Below, one piece after another: positions 15,679 through 25,136 of a DNA stretch of 37,273 bases. Source of the DNA: Rubripirellula sp. (lineage in GTDB: Bacteria > Planctomycetota > Planctomycetia > Pirellulales > Pirellulaceae); contig JAPKCI010000038.1 of assembly GCA_028823035.1 (NCBI GenBank), positions 1 through 37,273 on the forward strand. Direction: 5' to 3'. Position 1 is the first letter of the stretch; every line of letters starts with the position of its first letter. Both the position numbers and the translations under genes were made by a program. The notes under the pieces were generated by a model. That model did no database searches. It saw only the letters and a list, made by a program, of their open reading frames with translations, and had not been told where the DNA came from.

Positions 15679-15981
15679 ATGAAGCAAATCGTCACTATCG
15701 TTCGACCCCACCTCGCCGAAGAGGTCCTGACCAGCTTGCGTCGGGCTCCGATTGAAGCAATGAGTGTGACTGAAGTGAAAGGCTATGGTCGCCAAAAGAG
15801 CTATCTGGATGAGTATCAGGAAACCGAGTACTCACAAGCCTTTGTTCCCAAAGTCGAAATAACACTGTGGGTCGATGACTCGCGTTGCGAAGAGGTGCTT
15901 GAAAAGATTGTCGCCGTCGCCCGATGTGGACGAATTGGGGATGGCAAAATACTTGTGCTGCCGGTGAGTGAATTTCAGTAG
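15679..15981 (+). CDS. Short P-II family regulatory protein (100 aa)
   Basis: Cytoplasmic trimeric sensor that binds ATP/ADP and often 2-oxoglutarate. The start at 15679 has CAGGAAAA just upstream and aligns with the P-II N-terminus (MKQIVTIVRPHLAEEVLTSL). GYGRQK at 35-40 is conserved. The T-loop (41-55) keeps Tyr51, the uridylylation site in E. coli GlnB, and Lys58. CGRIGDGKILVLPV at 83-96 matches the nucleotide-binding C-terminal strand. The chain ends shortly after, at 100 residues instead of about 112, so the usual C-terminal RxR/TGE segment is missing. Typical P-II genes sit next to amtB or glnA; neither is nearby. Hence an orphan, variant P-II whose partner is unknown. Confidence 0.88.
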   Translation: MKQIVTIVRPHLAEEVLTSLRRAPIEAMSVTEVKGYGRQKSYLDEYQETEYSQAFVPKVEITLWVDDSRCEEVLEKIVAVARCGRIGDGKILVLPVSEFQ

Positions 15982-16255
15982 CAACGGATGACTGAACCAT
16001 CGCATGGGTCGGGTGGACGTGAGTCTGAAAGCCAACATCTGGCACGCCATCTTGAGTTGATCATCCCGACCAAAAAGCGGGGACTCTGACCTGAAATCCC
16101 AAACAAGGGTGTGTGAATTTTCCATGCATACCCCAGAAGCTGCGGATCGAACTTCCCGGCGCGGCATCCTGTTATCGGTGTGGCTCTCGCTGGACCAATC
16201 GTTCACAATTCCATGTAGCATCTTAACCGTTCCGATAACCTGCGATTGAAACCAG

Positions 16256-16744
16256 ATGGATTGGCCCCCCCTTCCTGATTACGGTTGTATCCCGCGCTGG
16301 CCGCAGAATGGTCAAGCATTCATCCATCCGGATGATGTGACGATTGCGACTCGCTGTTTTCCGAGTGAGAGAGTGTTTCGCCGCGATCGATTTGATGGAA
16401 CATACTATCACTACAGTTACGGTTCTGTACGGTTTCGTCTGAGACCGAGCATGTGGTTGAAGGTCACGCCAGATGGAATTGACATCAGCGACCATGTCGA
16501 AACGATCGGGGCTTCCCTGCAACGCGAACTGTTCGTTGCACAGGTTTGGGGGATGTACTTTATCCGCCGCAAAGGTTGCATCCTGTATCGACTGCGACGT
16601 GGTGATACCCATGTCCCCCGGCTCTACACTGCAACGAATCTACGTCTGCTGACAGACAAGACGAAAGTGCGTCCCGGTGACACAGCGTACCCAGAGCCCA
16701 AATGGAGTGGCGATGGAGACCTGCTGAAAGGAGTCGACCTGTAA
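16256..16744 (+). CDS. Conserved-looking hypothetical protein (162 aa)
   Basis: No function assigned. The protein is rich in aromatic residues and arginine: WPPLPDYGCIPRWPQNGQAFIHPDDV (3-28), CFPSERVFRRDRFDGTYYHYSYGSVRFRLRPSMWLKV (34-70), then a more variable half with a WGMYFIRRKGCILYRLRRG strand pair (98-116). The HPDD, FDGTYYHY and RFRLRPxxWL elements look like conserved motifs, which together with normal codon structure persuades me that the gene is real. There is no signal peptide, so it is probably cytoplasmic. The ATG has no obvious ribosome site. Upstream, 275 bp separate it from the P-II gene on the same strand. It is convergent with the next gene. Confidence 0.7.
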   Translation: MDWPPLPDYGCIPRWPQNGQAFIHPDDVTIATRCFPSERVFRRDRFDGTYYHYSYGSVRFRLRPSMWLKVTPDGIDISDHVETIGASLQRELFVAQVWGMYFIRRKGCILYRLRRGDTHVPRLYTATNLRLLTDKTKVRPGDTAYPEPKWSGDGDLLKGVDL

Positions 16745-16772
16745 AACGGCGATCCGTTGGCAACCGACAAAA

Positions 16773-17213
16773 TCACTCACAAGACGCAGACCAGCAAACG
16801 AACCGGGACGCGCAGCCAGCAGACATGGGGGTAAATCCATCCCCGATGGGATCTCTGGCATAGTGGTAAATGTAAGCGCGAGTGGTCGCATCGCTCTGAG
16901 CAACCCCATCAGGCTCCTGAGCTAGATCCCACGTATCGACAACCAGACGTCGATACAAATCTGGCAACCCGGGCTGATTCGCGCCTTCGATGGCGTCCAA
17001 CACCTCCAAAACCTGTTGCATTTCCGGGTGCCGAAAATCCCATCTTTCTCCAGACACACAATCCGTTCCGCTGGTCATCGCCGGGTAGTCGCTGCGATCA
17101 AACAGAGCACCGAGGGTCCAGACTGGTCGCACCGCGAGTGGAATGCATGGCCACATCGACGCTCGGCATTCCCCACGCTTGAGTGTGCCGTAAACAAAAA
17201 TCGAGGAAATCAT
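16773..17213 (-). CDS. Gamma-glutamylcyclotransferase-like protein (146 aa)
   Basis: Small cytoplasmic protein of the GGCT/AIG2/YtfP superfamily, whose enzymes cyclise gamma-glutamyl amines to 5-oxoproline. The N-terminus IFVYGTLKRGE (5-15) is the family's substrate-binding loop. A central LDAIEG near 72-77 contains the catalytic Glu position. The chain then shows YRRLVVD and AYIYHYARD, matching the later strands of the fold. The length fits. The last 15 residues (SAGCASRFVCWSASCE) are Cys-rich and unlike the rest, perhaps an extended tail. It converges with the upstream plus-strand hypothetical (28-bp gap). The true substrate is unknown. Confidence 0.85.
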   Translation of the reverse strand: MISSIFVYGTLKRGECRASMWPCIPLAVRPVWTLGALFDRSDYPAMTSGTDCVSGERWDFRHPEMQQVLEVLDAIEGANQPGLPDLYRRLVVDTWDLAQEPDGVAQSDATTRAYIYHYARDPIGDGFTPMSAGCASRFVCWSASCE

Positions 17214-17437
17214 ATCGGAATCAATCTCTGAAATGGTTCATTGCGCAACTGCCTGGGAATACAACAGGCCAGTGAAAAACAACGTTCGATCATGCGCAAT
17301 GCCGGGATCATTCGGCCCGCTACCCGACATCATCCACGAAACCTGTCGCCGATATGCGGGGCTGTCCTTCCCAATTCGTACTCGCTACATCATCATCTTT
17401 CATCTCTCTCTGGTGCATCCATCCCCTGAAAATACCC

Positions 17438-18112
17438 ATGCCAATCGATCCTGAATTTGCCAAGGCTCTGCAAGCCCACTCCATGGAGATTGACGAAGCG
17501 ATTGCAGAGCGATTAGAAAAATATGCTCGCGTTCTTTGGAAGTGGAACGAACAACTGAATCTCACGCGACACACCAACTGGGACCTCTTTGTTGGTCGTG
17601 ACCTTCGGGATTGTTTGCAATTAGCCCCTTTGCTCGAATCCGGGGAAGAGGTGCTCGACTTGGGCAGCGGAAACGGAATCCCGGGAATTCCACTGGCCAT
17701 CCTCCGATCTGACATCGACATTTCGCTTGCCGAATCGGTCACGAAACGGGCCAATGTGCTTGGCGAAATCATCGATGAATTGCAACTGCCGGTTCCAATT
17801 TACGGCGCCCGTGGAGAGGATCTGCTCGAAGATTTCCGATTCTCGACGATCGTATCACGAGCCGTCGGCAGCATCCTCAAATTCTGCCGCTGGGTGGAGC
17901 CACATTGGACGAGCGTCGATCGCCTGCTATTGGTGAAAGGGCCAAAATGGGTCGAGGAGCGGAACGAAGCCCGCCATTTAGGAGGCTTGGCCAATCTGGA
18001 CCTGAGACGGGTTGCTTCGTACCCACTGGGAGATGACGCCGATTCCGAGGGTGTCATTCTGCAGATTTCTCCAGCAGGCAGGAAAGTGGGCCAAACCAGT
18101 GATGAGTCCTGA
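17438..18112 (+). CDS. rsmG: 16S rRNA (guanine527-N7)-methyltransferase RsmG (224 aa)
   Basis: SAM-dependent methyltransferase forming m7G527 in 16S rRNA, acting on the 30S subunit. The start at 17438 is chosen because the family begins about there (MPIDPEFAKAL); the frame extends upstream to 17354 but those residues look unrelated. Motifs: KWNEQLNLTRHT near 38-49, characteristic of RsmG; LDLGSGNGIPGIPLAI near 74-89, the SAM-binding loop; ESVTKRANVL near 98-107; and FSTIVSRAVGSI near 136-147. Loss of RsmG in other bacteria gives low-level streptomycin resistance. It stands 281 bp before cysD; no mnmG or parA neighbours, unlike the classic arrangement. Confidence 0.93.
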   Translation: MPIDPEFAKALQAHSMEIDEAIAERLEKYARVLWKWNEQLNLTRHTNWDLFVGRDLRDCLQLAPLLESGEEVLDLGSGNGIPGIPLAILRSDIDISLAESVTKRANVLGEIIDELQLPVPIYGARGEDLLEDFRFSTIVSRAVGSILKFCRWVEPHWTSVDRLLLVKGPKWVEERNEARHLGGLANLDLRRVASYPLGDDADSEGVILQISPAGRKVGQTSDES

Positions 18113-18393
18113 TCGCCGCTAAAAAGCGTGAATTGCCCCTAAAACGTTACTTTTCTATGCTGGCACGCACCCGCAACGTGATTCGTCTAGGCATGTTCTG
18201 TCAGGCGTCTATACTTCTGCCATCGAAACGCCGTGTTTTTGGCCTCTGGACTCACGAATCGCCCTGATTGGGTGAATGGGGACCTTGCCCGTCCAGAAAC
18301 AAGATTCCGCAGAGCCGTCTCGATCAGAGCGTTTCCGGCAGTCTGGTTTTGCACGTCACACTCGCTCACAACCGCACCACACAGTTTCCCGAA

Positions 18394-19305
18394 ATGTCGG
18401 ATTACAGCCTCACTCATCTCAAGCAGCTCGAAGCTGAGAGCATTCACATCCTCCGTGAAGTCGTCTCGGAATTCCAAAAGCCAGTCATGCTGTACAGCGT
18501 CGGCAAGGATTCAGCAGTACTGGTTCATCTGGCCCGTAAAGCCTTTTACCCGGGCAAGCCACCCTTTCCTCTAATGCATGTGGACACGACCTGGAAGTTT
18601 CGGGAAATGATCGAGTTCCGCGAACAATACGCGCGTAAGGAACTGGGACTCGACCTGATCGTCTACACCAATGAGGAAGGCCTGAAACACGACATCAAGC
18701 CTTGGGAAGACAGCGAGCGTCACACCGAGTTGATGAAGACCGATGCCCTCAAGACTGCTCTCGACAAATACCAATTCGATGCAGCTTTTGGTGGCGCACG
18801 ACGCGACGAAGAAAAAAGTCGGGCCAAGGAACGGGTATTCAGCTTCCGCGACAAGTCACACCGCTGGGACCCCAAGAATCAGCGTCCTGAACTATGGAAC
18901 CTGTACAACGGAAGGGTCAACAAAGGCGAATCGATTCGAGTCTTTCCAATGAGCAATTGGACCGAACTCGATGTCTGGCAATACATCCACCTGGAAGACA
19001 TTCCGATCGTTCCGCTCTACAAGTCGGCGATGCGCAAAGTCGTCCGCAGAGATGGCATTCTGCTGATGTTGGATGACGATCGCATGCCACTGCTGCCTGG
19101 TGAAAAAGCAGAAAACAAAATGGTTCGTTTTCGAACACTCGGCTGTTACCCGCTGTCGGGTGCTGTCGAAAGCGAAGCGACCACGTTGCCTGAGATCATC
19201 CAGGAAATGCTGCTTGCCAAAACAAGCGAACGGCAGGGCCGGATCATCGATCAGGACGAAGGTGGCGCCGGGATGGAAGAAAAGAAACGGCGTGGCTACT
19301 TCTAG
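18394..19305 (+). CDS. cysD: Sulfate adenylyltransferase subunit 2, CysD (303 aa)
   Basis: Adenylates sulfate with ATP to form APS in the cytoplasm, together with CysN. The start at 18394 ([19 protein letters not shown]) matches the family's N-terminus; an earlier ATG at 18268 would add 42 unrelated residues. The ATP-pyrophosphatase loop is [10 protein letters not shown] at 34-43. Further family blocks are [14 protein letters not shown] near 61-74, [41 protein letters not shown] near 131-171, [18 protein letters not shown] near 180-197, and the C-terminal [14 protein letters not shown]. It is complete at normal length. The gap to cysNC is 170 bp, larger than usual for this pair, yet the two subunits must act together. 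Confidence 0.96.
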   Translation: MSDYSLTHLKQLEAESIHILREVVSEFQKPVMLYSVGKDSAVLVHLARKAFYPGKPPFPLMHVDTTWKFREMIEFREQYARKELGLDLIVYTNEEGLKHDIKPWEDSERHTELMKTDALKTALDKYQFDAAFGGARRDEEKSRAKERVFSFRDKSHRWDPKNQRPELWNLYNGRVNKGESIRVFPMSNWTELDVWQYIHLEDIPIVPLYKSAMRKVVRRDGILLMLDDDRMPLLPGEKAENKMVRFRTLGCYPLSGAVESEATTLPEIIQEMLLAKTSERQGRIIDQDEGGAGMEEKKRRGYF

Positions 19306-19475
19306 CCCCGCAACCTTTCCATCCAACAACCGCCACCGGAGCCAATGGCCGCCCGTGTGACACCGGGCCTGATGATGGCCCACCCGTACCCAACGCAAAT
19401 ACATCTGCTGCAAACAAGCAACCTCCGTCGCCTCTCGATCCAACCCTCGTGGTCAAACAATCCTGAATCGTTCTC

Positions 19476-21413
19476 ATGAGCCATCAATCTGACCTGATCG
19501 CCACTGACATCCATGCGTACCTGAAACAGCATGAGTCCAAGCAACTCATGCGTTTCATCACTTGCGGTAGTGTTGACGACGGAAAAAGCACTCTGATCGG
19601 TCGTCTGCTGTATGACAGCAAGATGATCTATGAGGACCAACTTTTGCAACTCGAAGCTGAATCGAAATTGTTCGGCACAACCGATGGAAAATTTGACCCG
19701 GCGCTGCTTACCGATGGCTTGAAAGCTGAACGTGAGCAAGGCATCACCATCGACGTTGCATATCGATACTTCAGCACTCCGAAACGCAAATTCATCATTG
19801 CCGACACGCCTGGTCACGAGCAGTACACTCGCAACATGGCGACTGGGGCCAGCACCGCTGATCTGGCTGTGATCCTGATCGACGCGAGACATGGCGTTTT
19901 AACCCAAACACGACGCCACAGTTTCATCGTCTCGTTGCTGGGCATCCGGCATGTGATCGTTGCCGTCAACAAAATGGACCTGGTCGATTTTGACGAAGGC
20001 CGATTCAACGAGATCTGTGACGAGTATCGATCGTTCGCAATGCGGTTGGACCTGCCTGACCTGCACTTCATCCCGATCAGTGCGTTAGACGGCGACAACG
20101 TCGTGGATCGCAGCGAAAAATCGCCCTGGTACAGCGGAAGCACGCTGATGAACTTCCTGGAAACGGTCTACATCGGAAGCGACCGGAATCTGCAGGACTT
20201 TCGCATGCCAGTCCAGTACGTCAGTCGCCCCAATCTGGATTTCCGCGGATTCTGCGGAACAATCGCATCGGGAATCATTCGGCCGGGCGAAGAAATCATG
20301 GTATTGCCCAGTCGGCAAACATCCAAGGTCAAGGAAATTGTCACCTTTGATGGAGCCTTGGAAGAAGCCTTCGTGCCATTGTCGATCACCCTCACGCTGG
20401 AAGATGAGATCGATGCCAGTCGCGGCGACATGATCGTCCGCCCCGGCAACCTGCCGAGATCACGCGACCAGATCGAAGCCATGCTGGTCTGGATGGATTC
20501 CGAATCGATGGTTCCCGGCAAGACTTACCTGTTCAAACATACTTCACAGACACAACCCGGCACCATTGATTCGCTCAAGTACCGAGTCGACGTCAACACA
20601 CTGCACCGCGATCCGGCACCAGAACTTGGCCTGAACGAAATCGGTCGCGTCAGCATTTCACTCAACGCACCCATTCACTTTGATGCCTATCGCCGCAACC
20701 GGAACACCGGCGCGTTCATTGTGGTCGACCGGATCACCAACGCCACCGTCGCCTCCGGCATGATCCTCGATAAATCGGGAGACGGGTCACCCAAGTCGGT
20801 GTGGGATGATGAAGTAAAATCAGATGATGACAGCAACGAAGTTTCTGCCGTTTCCGCTGAAGAACGTTCTGCCCGCTTTGGACAACAACCAGCAACCGTG
20901 CTACTGACAGGATTGACTGGCAGCGGGAAAACATCCATCGGTATGGCTGTGGAACGCAAACTCTTCGAACAGGGACGCGCGGTAGCCATGATCGACGGCG
21001 AGTACGTCCGCCGAGGTCTGAACCGTGATTTGGGCTACACCGCTGAGGACCGAAGCGAAAATCTGAGGCGTAGCGGCCACCTTGCCCACACTTTGAATGA
21101 TGCCGGTTTGATTTGCCTGGCTTCCTTTGTCGCTCCCTCTGAAGATGTCCGCCAGAAAGTCGGGATGCTGATTGGTGAGGAACGATTCCTGGTCGTGCAT
21201 GTTGCCACATCAATAGATGTCTGCCGCGCACGCGATACCAAAGGACAGTACAAGCAAGCCGACGAAGGGAATTTGCCAAACTTCCCCGGTGTCACAGCAA
21301 AGTACGAAGCCCCCGCTGAACCCGATCTGGTGCTCGACGCAGCAAAACAAAATATCGATACCTGCGCCGACGCTGTCATCGAGTTGCTCCGATCGAAAAA
21401 CAAGATCAAGTAG
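19476..21413 (+). CDS. cysNC: Sulfate adenylyltransferase GTPase / APS kinase fusion, CysNC (645 aa)
   Basis: Bifunctional cytoplasmic enzyme: the N-terminal GTPase drives APS formation by CysD, and the C-terminal kinase phosphorylates APS to PAPS. GTPase signatures: GSVDDGKST at 31-39, [11 protein letters not shown] from 110, NKMD at 165-168, followed by EF-Tu-like beta-barrel domains to about 435. A charged linker ([19 protein letters not shown]) joins the APS kinase. Its P-loop is GLTGSGKTS near 479-487, then [23 protein letters not shown] near 508-530 and a C-terminal KYEAP...PDLVLD. In the [11 protein letters not shown] element the serine phosphorylated in E. coli CysC (SFIS-type position) appears to be Ala. 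No cysH or cysI is nearby, so PAPS could serve assimilation or sulfotransferases. Confidence 0.95.
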   Translation: MSHQSDLIATDIHAYLKQHESKQLMRFITCGSVDDGKSTLIGRLLYDSKMIYEDQLLQLEAESKLFGTTDGKFDPALLTDGLKAEREQGITIDVAYRYFSTPKRKFIIADTPGHEQYTRNMATGASTADLAVILIDARHGVLTQTRRHSFIVSLLGIRHVIVAVNKMDLVDFDEGRFNEICDEYRSFAMRLDLPDLHFIPISALDGDNVVDRSEKSPWYSGSTLMNFLETVYIGSDRNLQDFRMPVQYVSRPNLDFRGFCGTIASGIIRPGEEIMVLPSRQTSKVKEIVTFDGALEEAFVPLSITLTLEDEIDASRGDMIVRPGNLPRSRDQIEAMLVWMDSESMVPGKTYLFKHTSQTQPGTIDSLKYRVDVNTLHRDPAPELGLNEIGRVSISLNAPIHFDAYRRNRNTGAFIVVDRITNATVASGMILDKSGDGSPKSVWDDEVKSDDDSNEVSAVSAEERSARFGQQPATVLLTGLTGSGKTSIGMAVERKLFEQGRAVAMIDGEYVRRGLNRDLGYTAEDRSENLRRSGHLAHTLNDAGLICLASFVAPSEDVRQKVGMLIGEERFLVVHVATSIDVCRARDTKGQYKQADEGNLPNFPGVTAKYEAPAEPDLVLDAAKQNIDTCADAVIELLRSKNKIK

Positions 21414-21861
21414 TGCCCACACAACGCTATCAAACAGTGATCATCAGCGGCGAGACGACGGGGCAAAGCCGCAATCAATCCAATCAACGGATAACCACCA
21501 GACTCAGGGCGATGCCGTCGAGATCGGCCATCCAAATTCACAGCATTGATTCAGCTTCGTCGATGATTGCCCCAACGATGTATTTGCAAGTCACTGTCAG
21601 AGATTCATGCTTCAGGTAAGCACGGTGAGGACAACACGCATTCACAGCCCCATGCATGTGTGTGCCCCACACCGTACTCACCATCATTCGATGCCGGTAA
21701 TGGCAACCATCCCTGTGCCCCGTAGTCGCCAACTGGCATCGAAGGCTCCGTCACTATTAAGGAGAGGATGTTCTGCCTGATTGATCCGCCAACAAAATCA
21801 CAATATTTTGTAGAAAGAAGATGGGAAATCAGTTTGGCTCCCCTCTCACCTCCTGAATGGC
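21414..21861. other. Non-coding gap between cysNC and the PQQ-propeller gene
   Basis: About 450 bp in which I see no supported gene and no clear terminator. The short frames overlap on both strands. Confidence 0.55.
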
Positions 21862-23136
21862 ATGCCCCAACCAATGCAAAATAACCCTCGTCCATTCCGC
21901 TGGGCAATTGCTATCAGCGCGATCTACCTTTGTCTTCACTCCGCATCGGCGGCCGAACCCGAATGGACAGGTTGGCTCGGTCCTAACCGCAATGGCTGGG
22001 TAAGTGATGTCAAACTTCCGCAAGCCTGGCCCGATGCCATCCAACCGCGTTGGCGCATCAAGGTCGGTGCTGGCTACGGATCCCCTCTTTTGGCTGACGG
22101 TCACGTTTATCAACATGCCCGGCAAGATGATCAAGAAGTCGCATGGTGTGTCGATCTGGATACGGGCAATATTCGCTGGCTACAAACCGAGCCGACACCG
22201 TTCAAGATGGGTGGGGGGGGGGAACAACATGGCAAAGGCCCCAAATCATGCCCCGTCCTGGCCGACGGACGTCTCTTCACCATGAGTATCACGGGAACAT
22301 TGATCGCCCGGGAAATAGAAACCGGCAACGTCCTCTGGAAGCGAGACTACAACGCACGGTTCGCCAAGAGCCATCCGTACTGGGGAGTCTCGGCATCCCC
22401 GATCGTTGTCGACAACCTTGTCATCGTTCACTTCGGAAATGACGAACGAGGCACTCTGGTCGCTCTGGATACCGCCACCGGCAAAGAAGTCTGGACGCAA
22501 GGCACGGAGGGCACTTCGTATTCGTCACCCTTGTTGGCCGATTTCGCTGGTGTGCCACAAATCATCGACTGGAATCACAATACGTTGGCAGGCATTGAAG
22601 TCGCGACCGGAAAGTTGCTTTGGCAGCAGCCATTCCCCCATGAGGGTCACAATCAGAACATGCCGACTCCCACGATCCACCAGGGCCAGATCCTGTTGGG
22701 TGCCGAGAATCGGGGAATTCACAGTTTTGAACCGCAGCAAAAAAACGATGGCTGGCTTGTCAAAGAAAACTGGCACCAACCAAAAGTCGCTCTCGACATG
22801 AGTACCGCGGTCATGAATGAAAGCCTGCTGTACGGTTTCTCGCACTACAACAGCGGCCAACTCTTTTGCCTGAATCCTGATAATGGAGAGGTCCTGTGGC
22901 AAAGCCGTGGCCGATCAGGTCAGAATGTGACGTTTCTATCGGTTCCCGGTCACATCCTTGCCTTGATCGACAATGGTGAGCTGAAAGTGCTTTCTGCGGA
23001 GGGTGCGGACACTAAACTGGTGGCAAGTTATCGAGTCGCCGAAACCTCCACGTGGGCTCCGCCCGTTCTACTCAATGACGGATTCCTGATCAAAGATCGT
23101 GACATGCTGACCCGTTGGACCTTCAGCGACGAATGA
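21862..23136 (+). CDS. Exported PQQ-like beta-propeller protein (424 aa)
   Basis: Predicted periplasmic eight-bladed propeller of the pyrrolo-quinoline-quinone repeat (BamB-like) type, without an evident catalytic domain. Residues 1-31 are a signal peptide (WAIAISAIYLCLHSASAAE). Blade motifs recur: DLDTGNIRWLQT, EIETGNVLWKRDY, DTATGKEVWTQ, EVATGKLLWQQ and NPDNGEVLWQS, each an xDxxTGxxxW tryptophan-docking turn. The opening EWTGWLGPNRNGW is common in planctomycete PQQ-repeat proteins. Residues 117-121 are encoded by a run of ten G at 22213-22222, a potential slippage site. The methyltransferase gene starts 36 bp after its stop, so the two may be co-transcribed. Whether it binds a cofactor or acts as scaffold cannot be told. 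Confidence 0.92.
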   Translation: MPQPMQNNPRPFRWAIAISAIYLCLHSASAAEPEWTGWLGPNRNGWVSDVKLPQAWPDAIQPRWRIKVGAGYGSPLLADGHVYQHARQDDQEVAWCVDLDTGNIRWLQTEPTPFKMGGGGEQHGKGPKSCPVLADGRLFTMSITGTLIAREIETGNVLWKRDYNARFAKSHPYWGVSASPIVVDNLVIVHFGNDERGTLVALDTATGKEVWTQGTEGTSYSSPLLADFAGVPQIIDWNHNTLAGIEVATGKLLWQQPFPHEGHNQNMPTPTIHQGQILLGAENRGIHSFEPQQKNDGWLVKENWHQPKVALDMSTAVMNESLLYGFSHYNSGQLFCLNPDNGEVLWQSRGRSGQNVTFLSVPGHILALIDNGELKVLSAEGADTKLVASYRVAETSTWAPPVLLNDGFLIKDRDMLTRWTFSDE

Positions 23137-23172
23137 TCCGTGAGCCGGTAAACCCTTGATCGTGAGCACTGC

Positions 23173-23808
23173 ATGGGAATCGAGTCGATTCACGAAAACT
23201 ACGTCAAGTCACGTCGACTAACCGTGCTGGCGGACCATTTCTCGCAACTGCTCCCCGAAGATGCGACGGTCTTGGACGTGGGATCAGGAGACGGTGGTCT
23301 AGCAGCAGCAATTCTCGACCGCAAAGCAACGCTACATTTCAAAGGCCTCGACACGCTGGTCCGGGAACATACGCACATCCCGGTTGATGTCTTTGACGGT
23401 CAGACGATCCCCGCAGCGAACAAATCCCACGACTACGTGCTGTTTTCGGATGTCCTGCACCACACCGAAGATCCCATGATTCTGCTGCGAGAGGCTGTGC
23501 GTGTTGCCCGCCGTGGTCTTGTCATCAAAGACCATCTTGTCAGTGGACTCTTTGCCCAGCCGACCCTGCGATTCATGGACGAGGTCGGCAATCGACGCTT
23601 CGGTGTGAAATTGCCACACAACTACTGGCGGCCCCGGCAATGGGACACCGCCTTTGAAGAACTGAGGTTGCACCGCGAGGACTACTGTACCCAGCTTGGC
23701 CTTTATCCGTTCTGGGCAAACTGGTGCTTCGGCCGCAGTCTTCATTTCATCACACGGCTTGGCATCGACAATGGCGAAACCATTTCAACTGCTGAGAATC
23801 CTGTCTGA
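23173..23808 (+). CDS. Class I SAM-dependent methyltransferase (211 aa)
   Basis: Cytoplasmic methyltransferase of the Methyltransf_11/25 type. The SAM-binding loop is VLDVGSGDGG at 33-42. The post-motif LFSDVLHHTEDPMILLREAVRVARRGLVIKDHL near 93-125 is typical of small-molecule or lipid methyltransferases. The later part includes MDEVGNRRFGVKLPHNYWRPRQW near 136-158 and an aromatic segment, LGLYPFWANWCFGRSLHFI, which may bind a hydrophobic substrate. No membrane segment is clear. It lies 36 bp downstream of the PQQ-propeller gene, consistent with an operon, and converges with the carbonic anhydrase gene (50-bp gap). The substrate is unknown. Confidence 0.88.
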   Translation: MGIESIHENYVKSRRLTVLADHFSQLLPEDATVLDVGSGDGGLAAAILDRKATLHFKGLDTLVREHTHIPVDVFDGQTIPAANKSHDYVLFSDVLHHTEDPMILLREAVRVARRGLVIKDHLVSGLFAQPTLRFMDEVGNRRFGVKLPHNYWRPRQWDTAFEELRLHREDYCTQLGLYPFWANWCFGRSLHFITRLGIDNGETISTAENPV

Positions 23809-23858
23809 GCGATTGAAAATCATTACGCCGGACAGCCATGCGGTGACGGAACCAGACA

Positions 23859-24533
23859 TCAATCTGTCAAGAACGTGACATCGCCGGTTTCAACGTCATA
23901 CATGCCACCGGCCACCATCAGATTCCCGGCGTCAACGGCCTGCTGAATCACGTCACTTTGTCGAAGTATCTCACTGATTGCGCGAAGAACATTTCGCTTT
24001 GCTACTTCATCGACAAATGCGTTCTGCGTCTCGGGGTCCATCGCTTTGAATGTCTCAAATTCACTCTCATCGATGCAGGGTGCGACTTCATCCACAATCT
24101 TGTGCAAGTGTTTGCAACCCGTTGCTTCTGTCACGTCTTTTTTATCGCCAAGCAACTTGACTGACGAAGTGACTGCGCCACAGCGGGTGTGCCCAAGCAC
24201 AAGCAGCAGTTTTACACCTGCAACAGCCACCGCGTACTCGATGCTACCCAACGATTTGCTGCCGGAAATGTTACCGGCAACCCGAATACTGAAAACATCT
24301 CCAATCCCCAGGTCAAAGACCATTTCGACAGGCACGCGGGAATCAATGCAACCAAGAACAGCGGCTAATGGCGTCTGGCCGCCTGAGGTTGCTTTGACTA
24401 ATGCTGCATAGTCACGCGGAAAACGGTCTCCTTTCTGGAAACGCTGGTTTCCCTCGCGAAATAACTCCAGCACCTCTGTCGGTGTGATTCGCTCTTGCAA
24501 CTCTCGTGATGAGTGATAGGCAGTCTCTGTCAT
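23859..24533 (-). CDS. Beta-class carbonic anhydrase (224 aa)
   Basis: Zinc enzyme interconverting carbon dioxide and bicarbonate in the cytoplasm. The conserved block GCIDSRVPVEMVFDLGIGDVFSIRVAGN (61-88) supplies the zinc ligand Cys62 and the Asp64/Arg66 dyad. LVLGHTRCGAV (111-121) supplies His115 and Cys118. The N-terminal helix region (RFQKGDRFPRDYAALVKATSGGQTPLAAVL) is as in bacterial beta-CAs, and the length is normal. No signal peptide is seen. It is a single-gene unit, convergent with the methyltransferase gene, with its promoter in the 603-bp gap to the right. No bicarbonate transporter is adjacent. Likely role: bicarbonate supply for carboxylases and pH balance. Confidence 0.95.
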   Translation of the reverse strand: MTETAYHSSRELQERITPTEVLELFREGNQRFQKGDRFPRDYAALVKATSGGQTPLAAVLGCIDSRVPVEMVFDLGIGDVFSIRVAGNISGSKSLGSIEYAVAVAGVKLLLVLGHTRCGAVTSSVKLLGDKKDVTEATGCKHLHKIVDEVAPCIDESEFETFKAMDPETQNAFVDEVAKRNVLRAISEILRQSDVIQQAVDAGNLMVAGGMYDVETGDVTFLTD

Positions 24534-25136
24534 GTTTTATCCCCGATCTGAAAAAATCATCACCTTTCGGCTTGCCGAACGTCAGAAGGACCCGACTCAG
24601 AATCCGACCCTAGAACTGTTGTGATACCCGCCACCCGCGATTTGTTCCAGTCCTCGTGATACCACCGCACTGAACGAATCCACCCGCAGCACAGATTGTC
24701 AGGTTTCAGCTACTTGGGGGGGCTCAGGATGTAGTTGCCGTCCCTAGGGGCTGAATCCTGCGGCAAACAGGATGCCATCCTCAATGCTGTGCAGCCCTGC
24801 AACCGGTGACATCACCCCTCAGCTATATCGACGTCGTTCCGCCTCATCTTTCGCCCTGCCACTGAGGCGTCGCACAGGAGCAAAATTTCAGGAAGATTTC
24901 CTGATCAACTGTCTGCAATTTCCCGTCTGGCAGGAAAAGTGTACATAATGGTTTGAGTCGAACCGGATTCCTCCGGACGCCCTCAACTGACATCACAAGA
25001 CAGACACCGACATCCGTCACCCTTGGAACAAATGTTTGCTGAGTGCTTCAAGCCGTGGCAACCGCCATCCCGCCAACTTCAAATCTCCCTGCCGCTTGTG
25101 ATAGTCACCCACCAACGCCCTGCCCTACCAATCGTC
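24534..25136. other. Divergent promoter gap with small hairpins
   Basis: About 600 bp between the carbonic anhydrase gene and the cytochrome/DUF1549 gene. No gene is supported. Small inverted repeats are visible: CGCCTCA/TGAGGCG at 24840-24869, CAGGAA/TTCCTG at 24889-24903, and ATCCTG/CAGGAT at 24755-24773. None has a T-tract. They could be operators or RNA hairpins, but the stems are short enough to occur by chance. Confidence 0.45.

Noticed and set aside
20734-21541. Long minus-strand frames opposite cysNC (181 and 168 residues)
   Set aside because: Mirror frames of the high-confidence cysNC gene; Arg/Ser-rich without motifs.
24755-24903. Small hairpins upstream of the cytochrome/DUF1549 gene as a riboswitch
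   Set aside because: Stems of 6-7 bp are too short and no known riboswitch core could be recognised.
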